A DNA stretch of 64,000 nucleotides, taken from positions 1,116,001 through 1,180,000 of the forward strand of contig JACGCM010002300.1 in assembly GCA_014058105.1 (NCBI GenBank), in the 5' to 3' direction. This document shows, piece after piece, positions 11,606 to 23,157 of the stretch. The notes under the pieces were generated by a model. The model saw nothing but the letters and a program-made list of their open reading frames with translations, had not been told where the DNA came from and did not search any database. Both the position numbers and the translations under genes were made by a program. Each line of letters starts with the position of its first letter. The first letter of the stretch is position 1. This DNA comes from Kingdonia uniflora (taxonomy: Eukaryota > Streptophyta > Magnoliopsida > Ranunculales > Circaeasteraceae).

Positions 11606-11839
11606 AATTTGAGTGCTTGCAGAGCTAAATTCAGTTTTGATTTTGATTGTGTAATTTGAGTGCTTGTAGAGCTAAATTCGTTATGTACAGTAAATTGGGA
11701 CTACACCTAGAAGACGAGAAACATCTACGGGACAACTAACATGCTAGTGGGGTGCTATAATTTTCTCTCTAGATTTAATGGGAAATGCTGAAATGTTATG
11801 ATGGTCAACATTTTTGTACCTATAGAGTAGGAGAGAAAT

Positions 11840-12065
11840 GAGAGAGGTAACAAGTAATTGTCGACATATACAGTACACGACATTATAAGCGTCAATGTAA
11901 TTGTCGTACACTACATCAGTCGACATGATATTGTCGAACTTGCTCTATACAACAATTTGTGATTGTCGAACACTGCGTCAGTCGACAGAATATTGTCAAA
12001 CGTTCTCTGTGCGACAATTTGTGATTGTCGATCTGAGGTTTATCGTTGAATGCTCGACAACATCA
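11840..12065. repeat. Cluster of TCGACAAT / ATTGTCGA words
   Basis: About ten ATTGTCGA, GTCGACA or near variants in both orientations within 225 bp. The same words fill the DNA element at 29.99-33.21 kb, so this is probably a fragment of a related element with subterminal repeats. No TIR was located here. Confidence 0.5.
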
Positions 12066-12069
12066 TACA

Positions 12070-14926
12070 GAGTTTAGAAGACCAAAAGTATAACTCAGTG
12101 AAACATGTTTATGTTACAGATCTATGGGGTTTATAATATTTGAATGGGTGTTTAATTATTCAATGGGTGTTTTGGCATGGATGAAGATGATGGCTACAAT
12201 AATAAAGTAATTCCCTTAGTCTCTCCTCCTAATGAAGAGGTTGATGAAGTACTAGTACGTATGGAAGAATTGGAAGTTGCTTCCTCTTATCAAATTGGCA
12301 CAGAACAAGCTTCTTCCTAAGTTTAGTGGGGGGGTTCCGTCACTTACAATTTGATTGGGCACTTGCAATTTCTATTTCATCGCAAGGCTGCGGTTATCAG
12401 ATGTTTGCTATCCTTAAAATTTTCTAGAGTTCAAACTTTTTGGTACGATTTAGGTTTGCTTCTCTATGATCTTTACTGGCCCTTTAAAGGTTTTATTCAC
12501 TGCAAATCCAGGGTTTATTCATTCATGTAGAGGTTATTCCTGATTCCTTCATTGTTTTTTTCTCTGCGGTTCTCTTTGTTTTAAAACATGCATGATATTT
12601 TGGTTGCTTGTGATCCCTTATCTTGTGATCTCCTTTTGTGTTTGCAATCTCTGTTCCGTATTTGGCTTTAAATGTAATTTGACCCTAAGCTTTTCAAGTT
12701 GGATTTCATGCTTCTTAACTACGGTATTAAAATATTTTGGGATAGTGAATTTGCTTTGGTAAATCAGTTCCAACAATGTACCCCTTGGCAATCTTGACAA
12801 AAGAGCATACTGCAACTCAATAGGGTAGTATTTATTTCCTCCTACAACTTTTATTGAAAGATTTGATTTTTGAGCTTTATGAGTTGCGATGACCCAATTA
12901 AGGTAATTCTCTTTTTTGACGATGAGGTTGATTCATCTCCTATTTATAATGATGGTTGTGAAAACTATCTGCAGTATTCCTATAGTGTAAGACAACCCTC
13001 CACTTATGTCAAATTCTCCCAATTCAAAAAGACGTACACTGATTATGTGCTATATGGCTAATCTTAAGACGAGCTCCAAGCTCACGCAGGGAGCTTGAAA
13101 ATCATATGACAATCGGAAATCAATAGCACCAGGAAGTGTTGGAGATCAAAATGCCGATTCTCTTGATGAGAGTTCGAACTACTAACACTAGTACTTGCAG
13201 GAGACGGTCATACACTATTTAGTACATTTTTGGTAATTTATCTAGATACCCCTAGGATGTAGCAATATGGCTGGATCTCGAGACACAAACATAAGTGGTA
13301 GGATCGGAAAATAAGAATGGATTATCAAATACCTCCATTTCTCCACTATGCCCTTCCCCTACCCCCTGTGTTTTTAATAAAAAGTTTTGCGATGATGATA
13401 GTGTGTTTAATTTACCCAGCTCGTTATGAGACCTTCTCTTTGTGTGAAGGTCTAGGAAAATATTTTTCCAAGCTCTCAACCTTCATTCTTGTTTTTATTA
13501 GATTTGTTTCCAGTGATGTAGATATAACCATGCTAATTCTGATATTCATTGATGATTCAGTTTTTTTATTCTCTGAGGAAAAAAATTTCATTTTTTCTTC
13601 GATCCCTAATTTTTCTCAATGGGAGTTATGATTTTTTGCCGTCACATTACAAGCCTAGGATAAAAATGTGTCCCATAATTCAACAAACAACACTCAGTTT
13701 GAAATAAATTGGCATTCTATCTCTACTTCTTGTCATCCAAGTCTGAATTTGGTCCTTCATTGCAATAAACATGAGGATGTACTATTAAAAGGTCACAGTG
13801 GTCAACATGTTGGAATTCTAAGTTTTATTTTCGACTCCACAACGTCTAGGATTTCATTAGCTTTTCATGGCAATCCTTTCTACGACTCTTTTTTTTCAGT
13901 AGGACAATTTATACAGTCACCATAAAAATGAGTATTACATTGTTTTACTAAAATATGCTTGATTTGGGTAGAGTTTATTCAATTCTGCTTCTGTTTTCCT
14001 CACTAGTATACTTACTTTTAGTATTTGATTTGTGTATTCCTCACATAATACATGTCTATCGATTAAAAATCTAGGCTTAATTCTAACTGTATATTCGGCA
14101 CACAATAAACTCCGGAAGTTTGTTGAACTTTTTGACACTGATCCCAACATAAAGTGGTCTACATACGTATGATGGACAAGTTCCATAGAGGTGAATGCTA
14201 AGCCTTGATTATTTGTGTTGAACTTGAAATGTTGATACAAGAACACAAATATTATGCCCCATCTGTAATGCGTAACCCTGCAGTTTTTAGACGCGGACAT
14301 GACAAGGAATCACTTGTAAGGCAGAACAAAATGTAAACTACTTATCATAGAAGGTCCCCTGAGCTTATCATTAAAGCATCAAACAATAGACTGTCCCTCC
14401 CTCTCTACCTCTACAAATGCCAGCCAACAGCTCCTATTTGTTTTCCTTTTTAAAACTGATTGAACTTACAGTTTGTGTTCAACTAAAATAAATTATCAAA
14501 ATACTTCCGTCCCCATAGCCAATCTCCTTCAACCCGTCCGTACTGCTTACAGCTTGCTTCCTTCACCATTATCCAATTTGGTATTTTTCCCCTAATACAG
14601 TAAATGAATCAAAATGGAGCTCGTAGGCTGCAACACGAAAAGCACTCCTCCTTAATTTTCAGTCTACACTGACCATTTTCCCCTTCCTCTCTTCTTCAAA
14701 CCGTCTTGTCAGAATATCAATACATTAACAGATATTCAAGTCATAAAAAACTTATAATTTATCAGAAAGTGATAGGACATTAGGATCAGACTTTCAGCAC
14801 CACAACATTATAAGGATACAAGGAAGATATCCTCTATACTAAGTCAAATAGTTGAACCTGTACAAGAGTATATCAAAGATTCAGAAGTGAACTGCAATAA
14901 AAATGATAAATACAACATCTCTGTAC
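12070..14926. other. Long spacer with no recognised gene
   Basis: Frames here are short and lack domain signatures. A 47-codon frame at 12177-12320 (MDEDDGYNNKVIPLV...) looks acidic and protein-like but is isolated. A 121-codon minus frame at 14300-13935 has no recognisable motif. Sequence up to 14926 is contiguous with 20410 onward once the gypsy element is removed. Confidence 0.5.
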
Positions 14927-14931
14927 AAAGG

Positions 14932-15414
14932 TGATCCAGGAGGATCTGACGAAGACATGAAAGTTTTCAAGTTTCTATTCGAACAGACTTCTATCTGTTC
15001 GAATACATTTATGCCTTATGGGTTTTATTCGAACAGACTTGTTTCTGTTCGAATACATTTTTGCCTGATGGGTTTTATTCGAATAGATTTTTGTCTATTC
15101 GAATACAGTTTATTTTATTCGAATAGAAACTTATTATGTTCGAACAAAGGCACGATTCAGCCTTTTTCTTTTAGGCGGTGATTGTATTTGTGAGGGGTGT
15201 TTTGCCTCGAGAAGCGTTGTTTTATATACTAGGTCGCCTAGGTTATTTTCTTTTCTATGTTAGATCTGAAAGAGTTCTAAGACAACCTAGGGTTTGAGTG
15301 TTTTTCTTCCTGGAATTACTTCGTTCTTGAGTAATTAAATTCTCTATTTTCCAAACCGATTGGTGTTCTTCGTATTTCTCTACTAACACAGGTTTCTGAT
15401 TGTATTGTGGATTA
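14932..15414 (+). repeat. 5' LTR of the gypsy element
   Basis: 483 bp. U3 holds three 50-bp units (starting 14977, 15027, 15077), each with an 11-bp perfect inverted repeat, plus a degenerate fourth at 15117. TATATAC near 15223 is a TATA candidate, though this LTR lacks the TATATAAAGGGG present in the other LTR. Confidence 0.95.
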
Positions 15415-15416
15415 AG

Positions 15417-15425
15417 TGGTATCAG
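15417..15425 (+). other. Primer-binding site of the gypsy element
   Basis: TGGTATCAG, complementary to the 3' end of initiator-Met tRNA, sits 2 bp after the 5' LTR. Confidence 0.85.
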
Positions 15426-15462
15426 TTTTCCAGTTACGATCTTCGGGGATTGATTGTGGTTT

Positions 15463-16519
15463 ATGGTTTCTACACGTGACCGTCTCAAGCAAACGAATGA
15501 GAAGCTAGTGAGTTCGTTGAAGATCCATCGCAAACCTAATTCGAAGAAGGACGATTTGGAGATGGGCGATCTCAACGAGAGACTCACGGTTTGGAAACCA
15601 CAGTTTCCACCCTAACTTCTACTGTAGGGGAGTTAGTCGAACAATTACGTCTCACAAGCCGTTCGAAAATGGAAGGGGTTATGGAGGTGGATGGTGACGA
15701 GGACGTTCCGGTATTCGATGATTCTAGTGATGTTGATTCTGTCAAGGAGCGCCCAGGTTCTAGTAAGTCAACGAATCCTATGCGTAATCTTCGAATTGGG
15801 TATAAGATTGAGATTCCAGTTTTCGATGGTTCCGTCGATGCTGAGAAATTATATAATTGGTTAAATAGGTTGGAGATCTATTTTTCCATTGATGAATATT
15901 CAAACACTCAGAAGATTTGCTTCTCTTCTTTGAAATTCACAAGTCACTCACTAACGTGGTAGAAATCCTATCAAAAACGACATGATGTCAGAAGTCTGAG
16001 TTAGAAGGAATTCAAGGTTTTGGTGAGGAAGCAATTCTATCTGATTGGGTATGAACAGGAGCGGTGGTATAAATGGCACAATTTGCGCCAAAAGTTTGGC
16101 AATCCGTACAACAATTCACTACGAAATTTCATAAACAAGCGTTGGTTTTGGATGTTGACGTGGATGAGTACGACGTGTTCATGAAGTATACGGGGGGTTT
16201 ATCAGAGTCTATTAGAAGAGAATTAAAGCTCTTCAAGGTGGAAAATATCGAGGACGCTACCATTAAAGCAATTCCCATTAAAGGCAAGTACTTGAAGAGC
16301 GACAAGAAAGACGACAAGAACAAGTCGGGGTACAAGGCTAATTGGAAGTTTGATCAGAAAGGGGAGTCCAAAGGAGAGGGATCTTCATTCAAAGGGACTG
16401 TCTGTAGTCATTGCAAGGCTAATGGGCACAATTCCGATAGATGTTGGAAACTTCACCTAGAGCTTTGGCCGAAGGAGAAGTGCAAGAAAGAGAAACATGC
16501 ACTAGCCCAGCGATTGTGA
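15463..16519 (+). pseudogene. gypsy gag, frameshifted
   Basis: The structural protein that packages retrotransposon RNA. It starts at the ATG at 15463 (MVSTRDRLKQTNEKL). A shift near 15580 moves the frame to the 15591-15962 segment, which has a coiled-coil-like ETTVSTLTSTVGELVEQLR start and an IPVFDGSVDAEKLYNWLNRLE segment typical of plant gypsy gag. A stop at 15960 and another shift lead to the segment 16073-16519. It ends in a CX2CX4HX4C knuckle at about 16409-16444 (CSHCKANGHNSDRC). At least two shifts and one stop disable it. Confidence 0.85.
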
Positions 16520-16539
16520 ATCTTTCGGATTTAGATAAG

Positions 16540-19500
16540 CCAAATCCTAAGCTTATTATAATGTTCAAGCAACCTCTAGCTATCAACAAGGCGAGTCGGG
16601 AAGAGCTTTTCTTTGTCAGCATTCAGGTGAAGCAGAGCTTAGTCGAGGCCATCATGGATCAGGGTAGTCAGAAGAATTTAATTTCTGAGGCGGTGGTGAA
16701 GAAGATGGGTTTGGCTACTGTAGCTCATCTAAAGCCGTATGGTTTGGGTTGGATTCAGAAAGACGCAGAGTTGAAGATCACTAAGCAATGTACGTTCAAG
16801 TTTGCGATTTTTGAGAAGTTTATTGACGAAGTGGCATGTGAGGTGGTTCCCTAGGACGTGTGTCAAGTCATCTTGGGTAGCCCTTATCTTTAGGACCGAG
16901 ATGCAATCCTTTACCGTCGTGCTCGCAAGTATCGCTAGGTGAAAGATGGGATTGAGTTTCATATTAATGCGTGCAAGGAACATATCACTACCAGTAATTT
17001 GGTAACGGCGACTTAGGCGAAAAGGTTGGTTAATGCGAGCGGCAACTTTGTTTTGTTGTTGGTACGACAGGTTCAAGAGGGTCTGTCGGCTACAGTATTG
17101 TCTATTTTGGCAATGCCTCCCACGCAACAAACCGATATGGGGGAGTTGCAGGAGAAGTATGAAGACTTGTTTCTGTACATAGAAGGGATGTCGCGCAAGA
17201 GGGATGTGGAGCATGAGTCTGATGAGATCAAGAAATAGGTACATGAACTCCTGGAGTAAGGAGTTATTAATCTGAGTTGTTCGCTTTATGGTTTACCGGT
17301 GTTACTGGTGCCGAAGAAGGATGGGTCTTGGAGGATGGGTCTGGATTATCGGGCGTTGAACAAGATCACGGTGAATAATCATTATCCGCTTCCACGGATT
17401 GACGAGCTTTTGGATGAGTTGCAGACTGCTCGGTTTTTTACCAAGTAGGATCTTAAGTTGGGTAACCATCAAGTTAGAATCAGAGAGGAGGATACTTGGA
17501 AGACAGCGTTCAAGACCAAACATGGCTTATTTGAGTGGTTGGTGATGCCTTTTGGGTTATGCAATGCCCCCGGCGACATTTATGCGGCTAATGAATGAGG
17601 TACTTCGTGCGTTTATTGATGATTTTGTGATTGTGTATTTGGATGATATCTTGATATATAGTCGTACATGGGAGGATCATCTTGGGCATTTACGCAAAGT
17701 GTTGCGATCACAACAGCTTTTTCTTAACGGGAAGAAGTACGAGTTTGGGAAACAGGAGCTCGTCTATTTGGGTTTTATTGTTGGTGGCGGCGAGCTTAAG
17801 GTTGATCTAGAGAAGGTCTCGGTCATTACTACTTGGCCTAGTCCCCGCACAGTGACGGAAGTAAGGAATTTTATGGGTTCTTGTCAGTACTTACAGAAAT
17901 TTATACGGCATTTTTCACAAATAGCCACACCATTGCATTCGTTGATGAAGATCGGGGTACAGTTTGTGTGGGAAGATCACCATGAGAAGACCTTTCTGTT
18001 ACTAAACGGAAGATTACGGATGCACCAATGTTAGCATTGCCTGATTTACAACGGCCTTTTGAGGTCGAGATAGATGCTTCAGACTATGCATTGGGGGCAA
18101 TCCTTTTACAGGATGGGAAGCCGGTTGCTTACCATTCTGAGATGTTTACAGGAGCAGTACGCAACTATCCTACCTACGATAAGGAGTTTTACGCGTTATA
18201 TCAATCAGTGAAGCATTGGCGGAGTTACTTATTGGGGAAGGAGGTTGTGGTACATTCCGATCACAAACCGTTACAGTTCTTATCTACGCAGTCCAAGCTT
18301 CAGCAAGCTCGCCATATAAAGTACATGTCATACCTTCAGCAGTTTACTTTATTGATCAAGTATAAGAAAGGAGTGGACAACAAGATGGCTGATATGTTAT
18401 CTCGACCCCCATTACCAACTATTTCCGTTTTGCCGGTAGCTATGCAGATCCAGCCGATTGTTCCTTCTGAGTACGTTTCAGGGTATGATGACGACAAGGA
18501 GCTCAGTGTGATTCACGAGAAGTTGCTCCAGGGCAAGACTTGCGAGTATGTTCTGAAGGATGGTTTGATTTACAGGGCAGTCTACAACGTATTCCTGAGG
18601 GTGGAGACCATTTGGAGTGGATTCGAGAGGCACATTATTCCCGAGTAGCAGGTCATTTTGGGGTTGAGAAGACTTTATTGAATTTGAGGCGTTATGTCTA
18701 TGGGCTGAAGATACAGGTGGATGTGGCTCGTGTGGTTCGTGGTTGCGTGCTATGCAACACATTGAAGCCTTCCAATAGAAAGATAGGACTGTACTTACCA
18801 TTGCCAGTTCCTAGTCGACCTTGGGAGAGCATTTCGATAGATTTTATGGGTGGTTTGCCCCTGACCAGGTGTAAGAATGATTATTTGTTTGTGGTGGTGG
18901 ATCAATTCAGGAAGATGATTGTTCTTATTCTATGCCAAAAGACGGTCACATGGGAAGGAACAGTGCAATTGTTTTTCAGAGACGTCTGGAGGTATTTCGG
19001 GCTCCCTTCTTTTATTATTTCTGATAGGGATAGCCACTTTTTGGGGCATTTCTAGTGATCGTTATGGGGGATGATGGACTCTAAGTTCAAGAGAAGTACC
19101 GCCTTTCATCCGCAGACAGACGGACAAACAGAGGTTGTTAACCGAACTTTGGTATATTTATTACGGGGATTCCATTCTAAGCATCCTAAGACTTGGGATG
19201 AGAGTTTACCGTATCTTCAGTTTGCGTTCAACCGGGCGATTCGTGGTTCCACATTGAAGTCTACTTTTGAAGTTTGTTTGGGGTACTTGCCGCAAAGCCC
19301 TTTTGAGTTGGCGTTTAGTCTTGGCGACAAGACGGTGTCAGGAAAGGAGGAAGAGGAACAAGTTAAAGCTCAGCGTTTCATTGAGAAGATCAGCAAGGTT
19401 CATGAGGTGGTTGAAGCTCAGTTGACGAAAACTCAAGTGAAGTATAAGGCTCGCCACGACAAGCATAGGGTTGAGTGTACTTTTCTTTAGAGCAACCTCG

Positions 19501-19820
19501 TTTGGTTGCATTTGGGTAAGGAACGGCTAAAGGGGGAAGGTAAGAAGCTCAAACCTATCCGTTATGGTCTGTTATTGATACTCAAGAAGATTGGTGACAA
19601 TGCATTCCAGTTGGATTTGCCACCTTTCATGAAGATATATTCTGTGATTAATGCCGAGCATTTGAAGCTATTTGAGCCGTCTCTTCTAGATGAGGACTCC
19701 GAAATCGATACTCGTCTACCGTCAATTGATGACTTATGGATGGAAAGAGAAGATCCATTGTCGGCGGATGGTATTCTAGAGATGAAGGTTCATATTACAA
19801 GATGGGGGTGTTATTGAATC
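16540..19820 (+). pseudogene. gypsy pol (protease, RT, RNase H, integrase), broken
   Basis: Protease at about 16640-16870 has DQGSQKNLIS, where the family motif is D(S/T)G-like, and VILGSPYL. RT begins near 17270 with LPVLLVPKKDGSWRMGLDYRALNK and PLPRIDELLDELQ. The catalytic YLDDILIYSR is at 17636-17665, after a frameshift near 17555. RNase H at 18040-18410 keeps DASDYALGA, the E of TYDKEFYAL, and HSDHKPL. Integrase has the zinc-binding HYSRVAGHFGVEKT...CVLC (18630-18760), IDFMGG, SDRDSHF, and the Glu of TDGQTEVVNR (19110-19140). No chromodomain is evident after the C-terminal VINAEHLKLFEP region. Stops at 17236, 17257, 17446, 18646 and 19053 plus several shifts leave it dead. Confidence 0.9.
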
Positions 19821-19938
19821 GTTCCAAGTTGGGAAGAAGGGTACACTACCGAGTAAGTCGAAGTGGTACAGTAGGGAATTGGGCATCGCCGCATTCCCAC
19901 ATCTCCAGTTCCAGCCTGAGTAGGAGCTCAAGGCTCCT

Positions 19939-19948
19939 AAAGGGGGGG
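19939..19948 (+). other. Polypurine tract of the gypsy element
   Basis: AAAGGGGGGG, 2 bp before the 3' LTR; the usual plus-strand primer. Confidence 0.85.
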
Positions 19949-19950
19949 CA

Positions 19951-20404
19951 TGATCCAGGAGGATCTAACGAAGACATGAAGATTTTCAAGTTTTTATTCG
20001 AACAGACTTGTTTCTGTTCGAATACATTTCTGCCTGATGGGTTTTATTCGAATAGATTTTTGTCTATTTGAATACACTTTATTTTATTCAAATAGAAACT
20101 TATTTTATTCGAACAGAGGCGCGATTTGGCCTTTTTCTTTTAGGCGGTGATTGTATTTGTGAGGGGTGTTTTGCCTTAAGATGCGTTGCTTTTAGGGTTT
20201 TAGGTTCCCTAGTATATAAAGGGGACCTAGGTTATTTTATTTTCTATGTTAGATCTGAAAGAGTTATAAGAGAACCTAGGGTTTGAGTGTTTTTCTTCCT
20301 GTAATTACTTCATTCTTGAGTAATTGAATTCTCTATTTTCCAAACCGATTGGTGTTTTTCGTATTTCTCTACTAACACAGGCTTCTCAATCGTATTGTGG
20401 ATTA
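19951..20404 (+). repeat. 3' LTR of the gypsy element
   Basis: 454 bp. It has two of the 50-bp inverted-repeat units (19996 and 20046) plus a degenerate one, one fewer than the 5' LTR. It retains TATATAAAGGGG at about 20213-20224, a probable TATA box deleted from the 5' LTR. Confidence 0.95.
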
Positions 20405-20409
20405 AAAGG

Positions 20410-20802
20410 ATTGAGAAAAGATTTAAAAATACCACAAATAGGGAACAAATGGTTTTTATGCTAATCAGAGCCATTAAACCTAAAGTGCCTCCGATACACG
20501 CATACCTAATGCAGCTATAACTTCATCTTTGACGTTTATTGGTAGTAATTGTCTGGCCACTGAATAACACTAGCGAATTTGTTTCCCACAACCGTAATTT
20601 TTTCACATTCATGACCAAATAATTGTCTGATTGTCATATGTTAGCCGGCATCTTGTCTGTTTTCTCTTATGATTCATCCAAATACTCTGAAAGCAAAAAA
20701 TTCAGCTTTAATATGCCATGAAACCTGTGAGTTCTATCAGACAATTTTTTGTTGTTTTCAGGTCTGAATAACTGTTTCTTGATCATGAAAAATATAATTA
20801 AT
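20410..20802. other. Spacer, no gene recognised
   Basis: Right flank of the gypsy insertion; AT-rich, no protein-like frame or repeat signature. Confidence 0.5.
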
Positions 20803-21154
20803 AGGAATGTCTTATAATCAAAAGGAGAAACTCCCTGGGTTTCATCTATGCATAAAGGGATGTGTGTTTTTTATTTTCATGCAAGACTTACGAGGGAACA
20901 AATAAAATCTTTCTTGCTAAAGGAAGTTGTGTCAGAGCTTTTTCAGTCATTTTCCCACCGTTTTGTGGTATACTAGTATAGCTCGAGGGACAAGTCCTAC
21001 AATGGCGAGCAAGTTCCCTGTTTTCGTTAAAATCCAAATCCATAAAACAAAGAAATGAGAAACCTCTCTCCCAAAACACCAAAATAAAATTAAATTAAAA
21101 CCCCTCATTAGCTCAAAACAAATGGCGTTCTTAACCCGTCGATCTATCACAACT
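20803..21154 (+). pseudogene. Partial duplicate of the MORF3 promoter and first 11 codons
   Basis: Matches the MORF3 upstream region (minus strand, 44273-42860 without the hAT insertion) and its start codon. The ATG is at 21122-21124, followed by GCGTTCTTAACCCGTC..., encoding MAFLTRRSITT. Similarity ends at 21154, and AGTTAG (a stop) follows at the junction with another repeat. It carries about 45 bp near 20920-20965 that the 43-kb copy lacks. It cannot make the mature protein, but its promoter region is longer and uninterrupted. Confidence 0.85.
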
Positions 21155-21156
21155 AG

Positions 21157-21395
21157 TTAGGGGATGAAAGTAGAAGAAGATGGATTTTTGCCCAGAGTTT
21201 CCCAATTGGTTAGTCCAGATAGTCATCTCCTTCGATTAAAATATAAAACCCCGTTTTCATTGAAATCGGAAGTTATAAAACAACCATACCCATTAAACAT
21301 TACTCAGTGATCCAACATTTTCGCTAATCAAGTTGCAGTTCTACAACCAAAGAACACCATAATCAACCTAATCCCAACCATAAGGCTTCAGAAAC
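21157..21395 (+). repeat. Dispersed repeat, copy 1 (partner at 44729-44967)
   Basis: About 240 bp starting TTAGGGGATGAAAGTAGAAG, closely matching 44729 onward. Both copies contain a similar reading frame (MKVEEDGFLPRVSQLVSPDS at 21164 here), but this copy has an in-frame TGA near 21308. It sits directly against the truncated MORF3 start. Confidence 0.85.
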
Positions 21396-21990
21396 TAAGC
21401 CATTTCCAAAACTATCAAGAGAACATTCCCTACAAGTTCCAAAATCCTCCCTAGCCATTTCCAAAACGCTTATTAATATTACCACAAATATTAGAAATAC
21501 TAAAACTGCGTCTTCCGTGACTCTATTTGGTTCGTATGCGCTCTTATTGCAGATTTGATTTGGGTTTATCATTTCAATTACTCGACCTGATATCACTTAT
21601 GTTGTTTTATTGTTAGTCAGTTTGTTTCAGCAGCTACTATTGTGTACTGCTGTTCCGATCCTAAAGTACATTTGGGGCAATTTGTTTCAGTCTTTATTGA
21701 TTTCATCATCGTCATACATGGTGTCCGGGGCTTGTGTGGTGTGTGTGTGGGGGGGGGGGGGGCGATTAAGGTCTCTATGATTTGTGTACTAGAAAGATAT
21801 CAATAATAAGAAGTTCCTCTACTCTCTCTGTTTTCTTCTTCAGTGTAATAGATGGTAGATGGCTGACTGACAACAATACAAGCAGGTTGCTTCAAAGAGT
21901 GGGTGTGGATTGTACTAAACTTTTGTCAATGTGACAGACTCAAATTACTGTGTTTATAAACCTCAAGTTTAAGGCAAATTCACTGTCAAA
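21396..21990. other. Spacer with a GT/G-run
   Basis: No gene seen. A GTGTGTGTGG then 14-G homopolymer run lies at about 21737-21762. Confidence 0.6.
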
Positions 21991-22518
21991 GCTTCTCATT
22001 AATCTATCAGGAAGAAAGGCAGTCCATGCTGGTGGAAGAAGATTCTATGGAGGCAAAGCATTGGCATGGAGAATTTCCAACCATTACATTAGTCTCTATC
22101 TGTTCCCTATTCAATGGGGACTATGAATATACTGCTTATATTCCTTCACTGATAATTTTGCCAAAAATGTACGGTGTTGGGATTCTCAAATATTGAGTTT
22201 AATCTGGTTGACTGGGATTTTGTTAATCTTTTTAAATTAGCAGGAAATAGAAGTTCATATGTACATGTGTGGAACATTGTTCTAGCAATCCTGAACTATA
22301 TTCGAACTACCAAAAATAAACTTATTCATGAGGAAAGAAGGTTCAGGATTGTTTTAGCCAAACACTAAATTCTAACTCAGGTGAGAGTAGCAGCTACTAG
22401 ATCTTCAGGGGTGAATGATGAACAGCACAACTCGAGACTTGAGAATTTTAACATCTCTAGGGTTATGTTGCAAGCCAAAGAAGCCTCCATACATAAAAAC
22501 ATGTTATTGGGCTCTAAC
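21990..22518 (+). pseudogene. LINE 3' coding fragment, 5' piece (zf-RVT/C-terminal linker)
   Basis: Translations in mixed frames give the features that sit between RT and RNase H in plant L1-type LINEs, clearest in VWNIVLAILNYIRTTKNKL at about 22270-22330 (the W..V..A....W..RN.. helix). It is cut at 22518 by the LTR element at 22519-25008 and continues at 25014. Many stops. Confidence 0.6.
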
Positions 22519-22677
22519 TGTAAAAATAAATAAAAGGAGAAAATTTATTCACTCTTAAGTTAATAATAAATTACAACCTAGCCTCCTTTATATAATAGAG
22601 GCTCTCAAAGCTACTTTTATTCCTACCTAATGTGGGACTAAAGTAGATATGTGTAGTTGCACACATATACTCCAACA
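22519..22677 (-). repeat. 3' LTR of the LARD/TRIM-like element
   Basis: 159 bp, TG...CA termini, about 90% like the other LTR by eye; contains TTATATAAAGG, a TATA candidate, on minus. Confidence 0.92.
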
Positions 22678-23157
22678 CTCTCTAGCTCTCACATTGATAC
22701 GAACATAATATATTTGTATCAAGGTGGATAACAATAAGAAAGGAAAATAGATAATCCCTCAAGAAAATACAATCACTCCCTTATTGATAAAGAATTAATG
22801 CTCCACCTAAAGCTTATAAAACTCTGTCAGGCCATTCTTTTGCAGCAGTAAAATACTTCAAAGCTTCGCATATCCCTTGTAAAATCGGCGACATTCTGAC
22901 TTGCCATTTTTTCCACACGTACTTGTGAAATCGACGGCACTAACCGACTTGCCAATTTTCCCACTCGAGGGTATATAAATATCTTGAAGAGACACTGAGG
23001 TAAGAAAATTAGTCGATGAAGTGGATCACTCGAGGTAATGTTGATGAGAGATAATTATTTGATGAAAAAGATATCTACTGAAGGAAATAAACAATTCACT
23101 CGAGGATAAATAAATCCACTCGAGGAAGAGAAAATCACTCGGGGAAACGAAACCGAT

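Larger units (their letters stand above)
14932..20404 (+). mobile_element. Ty3/gypsy LTR retrotransposon, structurally complete, coding dead
   Basis: LTRs at 14932-15414 and 19951-20404 open TGATCCAGGAGGATC and close GTGGATTA. 5-bp target duplications AAAGG flank the element exactly (14927-14931 and 20405-20409). A primer site TGGTATCAG lies at 15417 and a polypurine tract at 19939-19948 precedes the 3' LTR. Order inside is gag, protease, RT, RNase H, integrase, which is gypsy order. Gag and pol carry many stops and shifts. The two LTRs differ by indels as well as substitutions, so the insertion is not recent. Confidence 0.96.

Noticed and set aside
13935..14300. 121-codon minus-strand frame as a gene
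   Set aside because: No motif, no splice context and no repeat partner; the flanking sequence is equally AT-rich. Treated as chance.
14977..15146. Heat-shock elements in the LTR hairpins
   Set aside because: Heat-shock sites need TTC and GAA separated by two bases (TTCnnGAA). Here TTC and GAA are adjacent, so the match is not canonical.
19500..19820. Chromodomain at the end of the gypsy integrase (chromovirus)
   Set aside because: The frame after VINAEHLKLFEP continues to a stop without the aromatic and acidic residues of a chromodomain, so lineage was not assigned.
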